Shown here one piece after another: positions 46,927-57,600 of a DNA stretch of 64,000 bases. The position numbers and the translations under genes were made by a program. The notes under the pieces were generated by a model, which saw only the letters and a program-made list of their open reading frames with translations, was not told where the DNA came from and did not search any database. The DNA comes from Mycobacterium arosiense ATCC BAA-1401 = DSM 45069 (GTDB taxonomy: Bacteria > Actinomycetota > Actinomycetes > Mycobacteriales > Mycobacteriaceae), in the NCBI RefSeq assembly GCF_002086125.1, contig NZ_MVHG01000001.1, positions 124,001 through 188,000 of the forward strand, written 5' to 3'. Within the stretch, counting starts at the first letter, position 1. Every line of letters begins with the position of its first letter.

Positions 46927-48276
46927 ATGACCAGCGATTGGCGCAGTTACCCGTTTCGTTTGGTGCCCGGCGATGACCAGTTGGAATTTCCCGCCGCCGA
47001 AGGCGAACATGCCGACCAGGAGTCGGACACCTGGTTCATCGCCGGCCCGCTCGACGCCGCCGCGACCGGTCGATCGTTTGCCTTCCTGACCATCTTCAAC
47101 AAGAACCGGCCCGGGGGCACGGTGGTCGCCGACTTCTATACGCTGGCGCTGTTCGACCTCGACACCGGCGACTACGGGACGTTCACCGACTACGACATGC
47201 CGCCGGGCAATATGGAGCCCGGCGCCCAGCCGAAGCTGACGATGGCGTCGGGCCATCTCGACATCAACTATCACAGCGGCGCGGGAACCGCGTCGTGGAC
47301 GACCAGCCGCAACGGCGATGGCGAACTGCTGCCCTACACCTACCGGGTGAGCCTGGTCGGAACGGATCAATCCGGCCGGCCCATGCGACTGGATCTGGCC
47401 GTAACACCAACGCGCGCACCGACACCGGTGGGTGCATCGACGTACAACGGAAAGATCGTCTGCTTCGGTCAAAGCGACACCTATTCCTATTTTCAGACCG
47501 GAATGGCCATGACCGGCACCTTGCGCTGGGGGGACGTGGTCCAGCAGGTATCCGGCACCAGCGGGCACGTCGACCGGCAGTGGTTCCCCAAGTACGCCGG
47601 CGGAGGTGGGTCCGGGGGAGACCCGCGGGCCAGGTCGCACGAATGGCGCACCATCAACTTCGACAACGGCGTCGACCTGAGCATCTGGCGCCAGTTCGAC
47701 CGCACGGACGGCAATGCGCTGCAGCCGTTCACCGGTATCACGACAAGTCACCCAGACCCCGCGATCGCACCGCAGTGTGCCGAAGACATCGAGGTCACGG
47801 TCAGCAGCTACGTGCGATGGCCCGAGGCCATGCGTCCCCTCGTGCGACCGCTCGCCCCGGCGCGGTACATGCCCGACCGGCACCGGATCACCTGTCCCAC
47901 ATTGCAATTGGACCTGGTTGGTGAGCCACTGGTGCCCGCCCCGGCACACGGGCTGCCGATCGAATACATGGAGGGCCCCTACCGCTACCGCGGAACCATG
48001 TGGGGAGAACCGGTGACGGGCTTCGCTTTCAACGAGCGCTCGCTGGCACTATACCGGGATTGGGAACTCGTCGACGTGCTGTCCACCACCGTCGCGAACC
48101 TGGCCCGGCCGAAGCCCGGATTACAGACCATGGTGGATCAGCTCGCGCCCCTGGTGGCCGCCGGGCGCCGCAAGGACGCCGTTGAGCTGCTGTTCAGCTC
48201 GGCGCCTGTCGAAAACGACATGCTGGCAAGACTTTTCGACGATCTTATCGCGGTGCTGTCAGTCGGCGGAGGCTGA
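46927..48276 (+). CDS. AttH/CrtC-like lipocalin-fold protein
   Basis: A 449-residue protein resembling the AttH/CrtC (carotenoid 1,2-hydratase-like, double lipocalin) family. It has WFIAGPLDAAATGRSFAFLT, GHLDINYHSG, YSYFQTGMAMTGTLRWGD, then GTSGHVDRQWFPKYAGG and LSIWRQFDRTDGN, the usual block of the second half. No signal peptide is seen. ATG 46927 has AGCGAGG upstream. Such proteins may hydrate or bind hydrophobic isoprenoid-like compounds. Its 3' end overlaps the convergent Rieske gene by 18 bases. Confidence 0.75.
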   Translation: MTSDWRSYPFRLVPGDDQLEFPAAEGEHADQESDTWFIAGPLDAAATGRSFAFLTIFNKNRPGGTVVADFYTLALFDLDTGDYGTFTDYDMPPGNMEPGAQPKLTMASGHLDINYHSGAGTASWTTSRNGDGELLPYTYRVSLVGTDQSGRPMRLDLAVTPTRAPTPVGASTYNGKIVCFGQSDTYSYFQTGMAMTGTLRWGDVVQQVSGTSGHVDRQWFPKYAGGGGSGGDPRARSHEWRTINFDNGVDLSIWRQFDRTDGNALQPFTGITTSHPDPAIAPQCAEDIEVTVSSYVRWPEAMRPLVRPLAPARYMPDRHRITCPTLQLDLVGEPLVPAPAHGLPIEYMEGPYRYRGTMWGEPVTGFAFNERSLALYRDWELVDVLSTTVANLARPKPGLQTMVDQLAPLVAAGRRKDAVELLFSSAPVENDMLARLFDDLIAVLSVGGG

Positions 48277-49410
48277 GCGCAACAGCGCCCGGGCCCACGT
48301 GATGTGGCGATGCTGCAAACCCGGCTCGTTGCGGCCGAACACCAGGTGATCGCGGACTCCGGACTCCAGATTGGCCTGCAGCCCCTCGACCAGCCGGTAG
48401 TCCTCGTCGCGCACGGTGGCGTGCGCATACTCGAAGACGGCCTGGGCCCCGGCGGCCACCGCCTCGTCGGAGAGGTCCTGCGGAGTTGCGTTCTGATGGA
48501 CGGTGATTGATCTGCCCGGCCGGTCGCCGGGGTAGACGCGGAACAGCTCACCGTTGGCGATGGTCACCGACAGCACGATGTTGGGGAACAGCGCATAGAT
48601 CACCACCATGTTGTGGAACGGGTTCCACTGATCCTCGGGCATGTTGTCGAGATCCAGGATGGTGTTGAGCGGGAAGATAAGCCGGTGGTGCGGCCCATAG
48701 GAGTCGAACAGCGTGCAGTTGCTGCGCGCAATCGTGGCAAAGGTCTGCTGATGGACGGTGGCGAAATGGTAATTCTCGGCGAAGGTGTCGATCGCCAGCT
48801 TCCAGTTGATCGGGGCGTCCAGCACTTTCTCGCCCAGCGGCGACCAGCGGCCGATGCCCCAGGAGTCCAGTTCCTCGGCTAGCGGGCCCAGGTGTGCGCC
48901 CACATCCAGTGTCGCCCCGGGATCCAGGGCCACCCAAAGGAATCCAGCGAACTCGGTGGCCGGGAGTTCGGTCAGACCATCGAACTTGACCGTCACTTCC
49001 GGGAACCCCTCACGTCCCGGAAGTGCCACCAGGCGCCCGGTGTTGTCGTATGTCCAGGCGTGATAGGGGCAGGTGAACCGCTTGGCGATGCCGCATCCCG
49101 TCGCCACCTGTGACTGGCGGTGCAGACACACGTTGTCGAACGCCTTGACCGATCCGTCGGAAATTCTGGTGAGCAGGATGGACCGCCCCATCACCGTCTT
49201 GGTGCAATACGCCCCGGGGACAGGAAGTTCCGAGACATAGCCGACCAGTTGAGGACTGGCGAGCAGCATGGCGCGATCCCGGTTGTGTCGCTCGATACCC
49301 GTGTAGTCCCGTGCGTCGACGGTGTGCTGGCCGGGTGCGAGGTCGGTGGTCTTGTCCCGCGCCAACTTCAACGCGCGCCGCGTCAGGTCGATCAGCTGGC
49401 TGTGTTCCAT
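48259..49410 (-). CDS. Rieske aromatic-ring-hydroxylating oxygenase alpha subunit
   Basis: A 383-residue Rieske oxygenase. The [2Fe-2S] ligands are Cys95/His97 (NVCLHRQSQ) and Cys114/His117 (TCPYHAW). The mononuclear iron site is AENYHFATVHQQ with His215 and His220. The ring-hydroxylating or choline-monooxygenase-like layout fits. The ATG at 49410 lies 41 bases from the divergent MerR gene, and its promoter is of the MerR type with a 19-bp spacer. It is probably induced by the ligand of that regulator. Reductase not encoded nearby. Confidence 0.9.
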   Translation of the reverse strand: MEHSQLIDLTRRALKLARDKTTDLAPGQHTVDARDYTGIERHNRDRAMLLASPQLVGYVSELPVPGAYCTKTVMGRSILLTRISDGSVKAFDNVCLHRQSQVATGCGIAKRFTCPYHAWTYDNTGRLVALPGREGFPEVTVKFDGLTELPATEFAGFLWVALDPGATLDVGAHLGPLAEELDSWGIGRWSPLGEKVLDAPINWKLAIDTFAENYHFATVHQQTFATIARSNCTLFDSYGPHHRLIFPLNTILDLDNMPEDQWNPFHNMVVIYALFPNIVLSVTIANGELFRVYPGDRPGRSITVHQNATPQDLSDEAVAAGAQAVFEYAHATVRDEDYRLVEGLQANLESGVRDHLVFGRNEPGLQHRHITWARALLRSASAD

Positions 49411-49416
49411 CCGCCC

Positions 49417-49447
49417 AGTAAAGACCTTGTCACGGTTGTAAGGTCAA
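49417..49447 (-). promoter_or_regulatory. MerR-type promoter with 19-bp spacer and dyad
   Basis: On the minus strand a -35 TTGACC (49442-49447) and a -10-like TTTACT (49417-49422) are separated by exactly 19 bases. The spacer carries the dyad AAGGTC/GACCTT (GACCTT at 49423-49428, AAGGTC at 49440-49445). A long spacer with a centred dyad is the hallmark of MerR-activated promoters. The site sits between the Rieske gene and the MerR gene. Confidence 0.75.
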
Positions 49448-49450
49448 GGA

Positions 49451-50353
49451 GTGGCTGAGCAGCTACTGATCGGCGACGTCACGGCCTTGACCGGCATCGC
49501 TTCCGGCCGTATTCGCCATTACGAGAAAATCGGCCTGCTGCGCGCGCAGCACCTGGCCAACGGTTACCGCGTTTTCGGCGTCGAGCAGGTTCTCGACCTG
49601 CTGCGCATCGATCTGCTGCGAAGTCTTGGCGTCGGTATCAACGACATCCAGCGCCTGATGGAAGGCGGACACAGCACGCTGGCCGACCTGCTCGACGCGC
49701 ACCGCACGCTGCTGGTCCAGGAACGTGAGCGGCTCGACCAACTGATCCGGGCCATCGACGAATCCTGCGCCGCCACCGAATATTCCGGCGCGGACCTCAA
49801 CGAGCACATCCTGCACCGATTGGCGACGACGCACCGCGACAGCATCGGCGTGATCGGGCGGCTCAGCGCCCCGCTGTCGGCGCCCGTCGCCGCGATGTAC
49901 GCGGACCTGTTCGGCGAGTGGGAGTTACCGGTTCCCCCCTTGTTCGGCCAAATGTTGCTGCCGAGCGCCGCCAGCACGTTGTTGTCGCGGCTGGCCGAGA
50001 CGCCGGGCCGCGCGGTGCTGTTCGGTCGGTTGCGCAACCTCGCCGCCGACGTGATCGCGCTGGACGAAGACGCTTCGGCGGCGGGAGAGCTGGCCCGCCG
50101 TTGGATCGACCAGCAGCTGGCCGACCCGCTGCCCGACGACGTGGTCGGCGTGCTGCGGGGCGTGCAACCGCTGTTGGAGCACGACCCGGTGATGGTGCAG
50201 GGATTCCGCGCCTGGGCGGCATCGATCAGTCCGGCGGCCGCGCGCTTCATCCACGAGATCGCCGAGCAGACCGCTCGTCGCGGATTGGAGGCTGTCAGCG
50301 TCATCGTGCTGCCCGCGCCGCAACCCGATCAAACGAACGATGCGACACCGTGA
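49451..50353 (+). CDS. MerR-family transcriptional regulator
   Basis: A 300-residue MerR-type activator. The N-terminal winged helix reads LLIGDVTALTGIASGRIRHY and EKIGLLRAQHLANGYRVFG, followed by a dimer helix QERERLDQLIRAIDESCAA. The long C-terminal part (about 100-290) is helical and not metal-binding: no Cys pattern is seen, so a small organic ligand is more likely. GTG 49451 overlaps the promoter dyad region. It is divergent from the Rieske gene, its probable target. Confidence 0.9.
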   Translation: MAEQLLIGDVTALTGIASGRIRHYEKIGLLRAQHLANGYRVFGVEQVLDLLRIDLLRSLGVGINDIQRLMEGGHSTLADLLDAHRTLLVQERERLDQLIRAIDESCAATEYSGADLNEHILHRLATTHRDSIGVIGRLSAPLSAPVAAMYADLFGEWELPVPPLFGQMLLPSAASTLLSRLAETPGRAVLFGRLRNLAADVIALDEDASAAGELARRWIDQQLADPLPDDVVGVLRGVQPLLEHDPVMVQGFRAWAASISPAAARFIHEIAEQTARRGLEAVSVIVLPAPQPDQTNDATP

Positions 50354-50413
50354 TGCAGATGTGATCTGTGTGACCAATGAGTCATATGGGGTTTGTGTCG
50401 TACCCTGTGGCTT

Positions 50414-51136
50414 GTGTCATCCGTTTCACGACGCGACCTGCTCAAATTCGCGGCCGCAACCCCGGCCCTACTGGGCCTGGGCGCCGCGGGCGCATCCCTG
50501 AGCGCCGCACCGGCGTCGGGCTCGCTCGGCACCCTGCTCGACTACGCGGCCGGCGTCATTCCGGCCAGCCAGATCAGGGCCGCGGGCGCCGTGGGGTCGA
50601 TCCGGTATGTCTCGGACCGTCGCCCCGGCGGCAACTGGATGCTCGGCAAGCCGATCCAGGTTGCCGAGGCGCGCGACCTCAACAGCAACGGGCTCAAGAT
50701 CGTGTCCTGCTATCAGTACGGCAAGGGCAGCACCGCGGACTGGCTGGGCGGTGCCAGCGCCGGCCTGCAGCACGCGCAGCGTGGGATGCAGCTGCACGCC
50801 GCGGCCGGCGGGCCCGCCGGCGCACCTATTTACGCCTCGATCGACGACGACCCCTCCTACGAGCAGTACAAGGGCCAGGTGGCGCCGTACCTGCGGTCGT
50901 GGGAGTCGGTGATCGGTCATCAGCGCACAGGCGTGTACGCCAATTCGAAAACCATCGACTGGGCGCTGCACGATGGATTGGGCTCTTACTTCTGGCAGCA
51001 CAACTGGGGCTCGCCGAAGGGATACGCCCATCCGGCGGCCGACCTGCACCAGGTTGAAATCGACAAACGCAGCGTCGGGGGGGTCGGCGTGGACGTCAAC
51101 GAGATCCTCAAGCCTCAATTCGGCCAGTGGGCGTAG
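50414..51136 (+). CDS. Rv2525c ortholog, Tat-exported DUF1906 glycoside-hydrolase-like protein
   Basis: A 240-residue secreted protein. The twin-arginine signal VSRRDLLKFAAATPALLGLG is at the N-terminus. The mature part has the DUF1906 blocks IRYVSDRRPGGNW, LKIVSCYQYGKGSTADWLGG, YASIDDDPSYEQY and HLQ/VEIDKR-type ending, which form a GH25-like barrel. It agrees with M. tuberculosis Rv2525c through almost its whole length and lies, as there, next to fas. GTG 50414 gives the expected start. Role probably in cell-wall maintenance; its enzyme activity is unproven. Confidence 0.93.
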   Translation: MSSVSRRDLLKFAAATPALLGLGAAGASLSAAPASGSLGTLLDYAAGVIPASQIRAAGAVGSIRYVSDRRPGGNWMLGKPIQVAEARDLNSNGLKIVSCYQYGKGSTADWLGGASAGLQHAQRGMQLHAAAGGPAGAPIYASIDDDPSYEQYKGQVAPYLRSWESVIGHQRTGVYANSKTIDWALHDGLGSYFWQHNWGSPKGYAHPAADLHQVEIDKRSVGGVGVDVNEILKPQFGQWA

Positions 51137-51673
51137 GCCCCGATTCCATCGTGCGGCCCGGCCGGGACGCGGACTCTTAAAATTCCAGCAAACACTCGTT
51201 CGCTCGTTTTCGCGGCGGGTGCGGGCGGCGATCCGTCGTCCGACGCCGCCGAGGGCGCCGCGACGGCACTCCGCGGCCCAAAATTTTTATATAACGATTC
51301 GATAACAAAACTGCCTTGATCTGCGCAGTTATAGCTACTCGACCGTAACCACCTGCATGCAGCGGGTTTGTTGATCGGGTCCGCGCCGCCGGTGGAACCG
51401 CGTGTTACCCAGGACACGGTTACCCATGCGTAGAACTCACCAGTAACCGATCAGCACGCGAAACAAGGGCTGATCCTTATGACACTCTTAGTACAGCCGA
51501 TGCAGCCCGTCGCGCCGCTTCGCACCATTCGGGCGGCCCCGCCGACAACGCACCGGCCAGCCGCTTCCAGGCCGTGATTCGACGCCGAACCACGCCGCAT
51601 CGACAGAACCCCGCCAGGCGGTGGTGACCGCCGACGACGAGACTCAAAGACGCATACAGGGGAGACAGACAAG
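51137..51673. promoter_or_regulatory. Upstream region of fas
   Basis: A 537-bp non-coding region before fas. It contains an AT-rich island near 51280-51320 (AAAATTTTTATATAACG, then CGATAACAAAAC), a perfect 7-bp dyad GATCAGC-n13-GCTGATC at 51449-51475, and a second AT patch with TTATGACACTCTTAG. In M. tuberculosis the regulator FasR binds inverted repeats in the fas promoter; whether this dyad is that site is not known. No gene seen. Confidence 0.55.
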
Positions 51674-54600
51674 GTGACGATCCACGAGCACGACCGGGTG
51701 TCCGCTGACCGCGACGGCCGAGGCAAGGACCCACAACCCGGCGACACCCACGCCCTTGTCGACCGCCTGACGGCCGGCGAACCCTACGCCGTGGCATTCG
51801 GTGGCCAGGGCAGCGCCTGGCTGGAGACCCTCGAAGAGCTGGTGTCGTCGGCCGGCATCGAGTCCGACCTGGCAACGCTGGTCGGTGAGGTGAACCTGCT
51901 CCTCGAGCCGGTGGCCAAGGAACTCGTCGTGGTCCGCCCGATCGGTTTCGAGCCGCTGACCTGGGTGCGTGCGTTGGCGGCCGAGGACCCGGTCCCCTCG
52001 GACAAGCATCTGACCTCGGCCGCGGTGTCGATACCGGGCGTGCTGCTCACCCAGATCGCGGCCGTGCGTGCGCTGGCGCGGCAAGGCATGGACCTCAGGG
52101 CGACGCCTCCGGTGGCCGTGGCCGGACATTCGCAGGGTGTGCTCGCCGTCGAGGCGCTCAAGGCCGGGGGCGATCGTGACGTCGAACTGCTGGCGTTGGC
52201 CCAGCTGATCGGCGCGGCCGGGACGCTGGTGGCCCGTCGCCGCGGCATCTCGGTCCTTGGTGACCGGCCGCCGATGGTGTCGGTCACCAACGCCGATCCC
52301 GACCGCATCGGCCGGCTGCTCGACGAGTTCGCACAGGACGTGCGCACCGTGCTGCCGCCCGTCTTGTCCATCCGCAACGGCCGCCGTTCGGTCGTCATCA
52401 CCGGCACCCCGGAACAGTTGTCCCGCTTCGAGCTCTACTGCCGGCAGATCTCGGAGAAGGAAGAAGCCGACCGGAAGAACAAGCTGCGCGGCGGCGACGT
52501 GTTCGCGCCGGTCTTCGACCCGGTGCAGGTCGAGGTGGGCTTTCACACGCCCCGGCTGGCCGACGGCATCGACATCGTCGGCGGCTGGGCCGAGAAGGTG
52601 GGCCTGGACGTCGAGCTGGCCCGCCAGCTCACCGAGTCGATCCTGGTGCGCTCGGTCGACTGGGTGGAGGAGATCACCCGGGTCAACGACGCCGGCGCTC
52701 GCTGGATTCTTGACCTGGGACCCGGCGACATCCTGACCCGGCTGACCGCGCCGGTGATCCGCGGCCTGGGGGTGGGTATCGTGCCGGCCGCGACCCGCGG
52801 CGGTCAGCGCAACCTGTTCACCGTCGGCGCCGTCCCCGAGGTGGCGCGGGCCTGGTCGAGCTACGCCCCGACGCTGGTTCGCCTGCCCGACGGCAGGGTC
52901 AAGCTCTCGACGAAATTCACCCGCCTGACCGGCCGTTCGCCGATCCTGCTGGCCGGCATGACCCCGACCACCGTGGACGCCAGGATCGTGGCCGCCGCGG
53001 CCAACGCCGGGCACTGGGCCGAGCTGGCCGGCGGCGGGCAGGTCACCGAGGAGATCTTCGCCGACCGCGTCGAGCAGCTGGCCGGGTTGCTCGAGGACGG
53101 TCGCACCTACCAGTTCAACGCGCTGTTTTTGGACCCGTACCTGTGGAAGTTGCAGGTCGGCGGCAAGCGGCTGGTGCAGAAGGCGCGTCAGTCGGGCGCG
53201 GCCATCGACGGCCTGGTGATCAGCGCCGGCATCCCGGATCTGGAGGAGGCCGTCGAGCTGATCGACGAGCTCGGCGAGGTCGGCATCAGCCACGTCGTCT
53301 TCAAGCCCGGCACCGTCGAGCAGATCCGCTCGGTGATCCGCATCGCCACCGAGGTGTCCACCAAGCCGGTGATCGCGCACATCGAGGGCGGGCGCGCCGG
53401 TGGCCACCACTCGTGGGAAGACCTCGACGACCTGCTGCTGGCGACTTACTCGGAATTGCGGTCCCGCTCCAACATCACCGTCTGCGTCGGCGGCGGCATC
53501 GGCACGCCCGAGCGGGCGGCCGAATACCTGTCTGGGCGCTGGGCGCAGGCGTACGGCTTCCCTCTGATGCCCATCGACGGCATCCTGGTCGGCACCGCGG
53601 CGATGGCCACCAAGGAAGCGACCACCTCACCGTCGGTCAAGCGGATGTTGGTCGAGACCCAGGGCACCGACCAGTGGATCGGCGCCGGAAAAGCCTCGGG
53701 CGGAATGGCTTCCAGCCGCAGCCAGCTCGGCGCGGACATCCACGAGATCGACAACAGCGCCTCGCGGTGCGGCCGCCTGCTCGACGAGGTCGCCGGTGAC
53801 GCGGACGCCGTCGCGGAGCGTCGCGACGAGATTATCGCGGCGATGGCCAACACCGCCAAGCCGTACTTCGGCGATGTCGGTGAGATGACCTACCTGCAGT
53901 GGCTGCGGCGCTACGTCGAGCTGGCGATCGGCGACGGCGACTCCACCGCCGACACCGCGTCACCGGGCAGCCCGTGGTTGGCCGCCACCTGGCGCGACCG
54001 CTTCCAGCAGATGCTGCAGCGCGCCGAGGCGCGGTTAGACCCGCGAGAATTCGGCCCGATCGAGACTCTGTACAACGACGAAGCGCTGCTGGAGAACCCC
54101 GAGGCGGCGATCGATGCGCTGCTCGACCGCTACCCCGACGCCGAGACGGTCCAGCTGCACCCGGCCGACGTCCCGTTCTTCGTCACGCTGTGCAAGACGG
54201 CGGGCAAGCCGGTCAACTTCGTGCCGGTGATCGACAAGGACGTCCGGCGCTGGTGGCGCAGCGATTCGCTGTGGCAGGCGCACGACGCCCGCTACGACGC
54301 CGATCAGGTGTGCATCATCCCGGGCACCGCGGCCGTGGCCGGCATCACCCGGATGGACGAGCCCGTCGGTGAACTGCTGGACCGCTTCGAGCAGGCGGCC
54401 ATCGACGAGGCGCTCGCCGCCGGAGTGCAGCCCATGGCCGTCGCGTCACGCCGGATGGGCCGCACCGACGTCTCCGGGCCGTTGGCGGTCGTGCTGGACG
54501 CCCCCGATGTCCAGTGGGCCGGCCGGACCGCGAGCAACCCGGTGCATCGAATCGCCGATCCCGCCGAGTGGCTGGTGTATGACGGACCCGAGAGCCGCCG

Positions 54601-57600
54601 CGCCACCCATTCGTCCACCGGGGCGCGGCTGCAGGTCGAAGGCGACCGCGTCGTCCTCAGTGTGCCGGTGTCGGGCACGTGGATCGACATCCCGTTCACG
54701 TTGCCGCCCAACACCGTTGACGGTGCCACCCCGGTGGTCTCCACCGAGGATGCCGCCACGGCCATGCGGGCGGTGCTGGCCATTGCGGCCGGGGTCGACG
54801 GGCCGGGCTTCTTGCCCGCGGTCACCGACGGCACGGCCACCGTCACGGTGGACTGGGACCCCGAGCGGGTCGCCGACCACACCGGTGTCACGGCCACCTT
54901 CGGAGAACCGTTGGCGCCAAGCCTGACTACCGTCCCCGACGCGCTCGTCGGGCCGTGCTGGCCGGCCGTCTTCTCGGCGATCGGCTCGGCCGTCACCGAC
55001 GCCGGCGTTCCTGTCGTCGAGGGCCTGCTGAGCCTGGTGCACCTGGATCACGCCGCCCACATGGTCGGCAGCCTGCCGAAAATCCAGTTGCAATTGACAA
55101 TCACCGCAACGGCTTCGGTGGCCATCGACACGGACATGGGGCGCGTCGTCCCCGTCTCGGTGACCATCGCCGACACCGACGGTCAGGCGATCGCCACCCT
55201 CGCTGAGCGTTTCGCCATCCTCGGCCGCACCGGCGCTGCCGAACTGACCGATCCGACGCGTGCCGGTGGTGCGGTCTCGCAGAACGCGACCGACACCCCG
55301 CGTCGGCGCCGCCGCGACGTCACCATCACCGCCCCGGTTGACATGCGTCCGTTCGCGGTGGTCTCCGGTGACCACAACCCCATCCACACCGACCGGGCCG
55401 CCGCGTTGCTGGCCGGCCTGGAATCGCCCATCGTGCACGGCATGTGGCTGTCGGCCGCGGCCCAGCACGCGGTGACCGCCACCGATGGCCAGGCCCGCCC
55501 GCCGGCGCGGCTGATCGGCTGGACCGCCCGCTTCCTGGGCATGGTGCGTCCCGGCGACGAGGTCGCGTTCCGCGTCGACCGTGTCGGAATCGACCAGGGC
55601 GCAGAGGTTTTGGAGGTCGCCGCCAAGGTCGGATCCGATCTGGTGATGTCGGCGACGGCCCGCCTGGCCGCCCCGCGCACCGTCTATGCGTTCCCCGGCC
55701 AGGGCATTCAGCACAAGGGCATGGGCATGGATGTCCGGGCCCGGTCCAAGGCCGCCCGCAAGGTGTGGGACAAGGCCGACAAGTTCACCCGCGACACCCT
55801 GGGCTTCTCGGTCCTGCACGTGGTCCGCGACAACCCGACCAGCATCATCGCCAGCGGTGTGCACTACAACCACCCCGAGGGCGTGCTGTACCTGACGCAA
55901 TTCACCCAGGTCGCGATGGCCACGGTGGCGGCCGCGCAGGTCGCCGAGATGCGCGAGCAAGGCGCCTTCGTCGATGGCGCCATCGCCTGCGGCCATTCCG
56001 TCGGCGAGTACACCGCGCTGGCCTGCGTGACGGGCATCTACGAGCTGGAAGCCTTGCTGGAAACGGTGTTTCACCGCGGCTCGAAGATGCACGACATCGT
56101 GCCGCGCGACGAGTTGGGCCGGTCCAACTACCGGCTGGCCGCGATTCGGCCGTCGCAGATCGACCTGCCCGACGACGAGGTTCCGGGGTTTGTCGCCGAT
56201 ATTGCGGCGAGAACGGGCGAGTTTCTCGAGATCGTCAACTTCAATCTACGCGGTTCCCAGTACGCGATCGCCGGCACGGTCCGCGGGCTCGAGGCACTGG
56301 AAGAAGAGGTGGAGCGGCGGCGCGAGATCACCGGCGGCAAGCGCTCGTTCATCGTGGTGCCGGGCATCGACGTGCCTTTCCACTCGCGCGTGCTGCGGGT
56401 CGGTGTGGCGGAGTTCCGGCGGTCGCTGGACCGCGTCATGCCGCGCGATAAGGATCCCGACATCATCATCGGGCGCTACATCCCCAACCTGGTGCCGCGT
56501 CCATTCACCCTGGACCGCGACTTCATCCAGGAGATCCGCGACCTGGTGCCGGCCGAGCCGCTCGACCCGATCCTCGCCGACTACGACACCTGGGTTGCCG
56601 AACGGCGGATCGAGATGGCCCGCACCGTCCTGATCGAGCTGCTGGCATGGCAATTCGCCAGCCCGGTGCGCTGGATCGAAACCCAAGACCTGCTGTTCAC
56701 CGAGCAGGCCGCCGGCGGTCTCGGCGTGGAGCGGTTCGTCGAGATCGGTGTGAAGTCCGCACCGACCGTCGCGGGGCTGGCCGCCAACACCCTCAAGCTG
56801 CCCGAATATGCCCACAGCACAGTCGAAGTGCTCAACGCCGAGCGCGACGCGGCGGTGCTGTTCGCCACCGACACCGACCCCGAGCCGGAGCCCGAGGAGG
56901 GGCCGCGGGATTCCGACGCTGCCGCGTCGGACGGTGCACCCCTAGCTAGTGTCGCGCCGGCCGTCGCTGCGGCTGCCGCCGCAGCTCCCAGCGGCGCTCC
57001 GAGGCCGGACGACATCGGGTTCGATGCCGCCGACGCGACGCTGGCGCTGATCGCGCTGTCGGCCAAGATGCGCATCGACCAGATCGAGGAGCTGGACTCC
57101 ATCGAATCCATCACCGACGGCGCGTCGTCGCGACGCAACCAGTTGCTGGTGGACCTGGGCTCGGAGCTGAATTTGGGCGCCATCGACGGCGCCGCCGAAG
57201 CCGACCTAGCCGGGCTGCGCGCGCAGGTGACCAAGCTGGCGCGCACCTACAAACCTTACGGCCCAGTGCTTTCCGACGCGATCAACGATCAGTTGCGCAC
57301 GGTGCTGGGGCCCTCGGGTAAGCGGCCCGCCGCCATCGCCGAGCGGGTCAAGAAGACCTGGGAGCTCGGCGAGGGCTGGGCCAAGCACGTGACGGTCGAG
57401 GTCGCACTGGGAACCCGCGAGGGCACCAGCGTCCGGGGTGGCGCCATGGGGCACCTGCACGAGGGCGCACTGGCCGACGCCGCCTCCGTCGACAAGGTGA
57501 TCGATGCCGCGGTGGCCTCCGTCGCCGCGCGGCGTGGCATCGCGGTGACGCTGCCGTCGTCGGGCGGGGGCGGCGGCGGTGCGACCATCGACGCCGCCGC

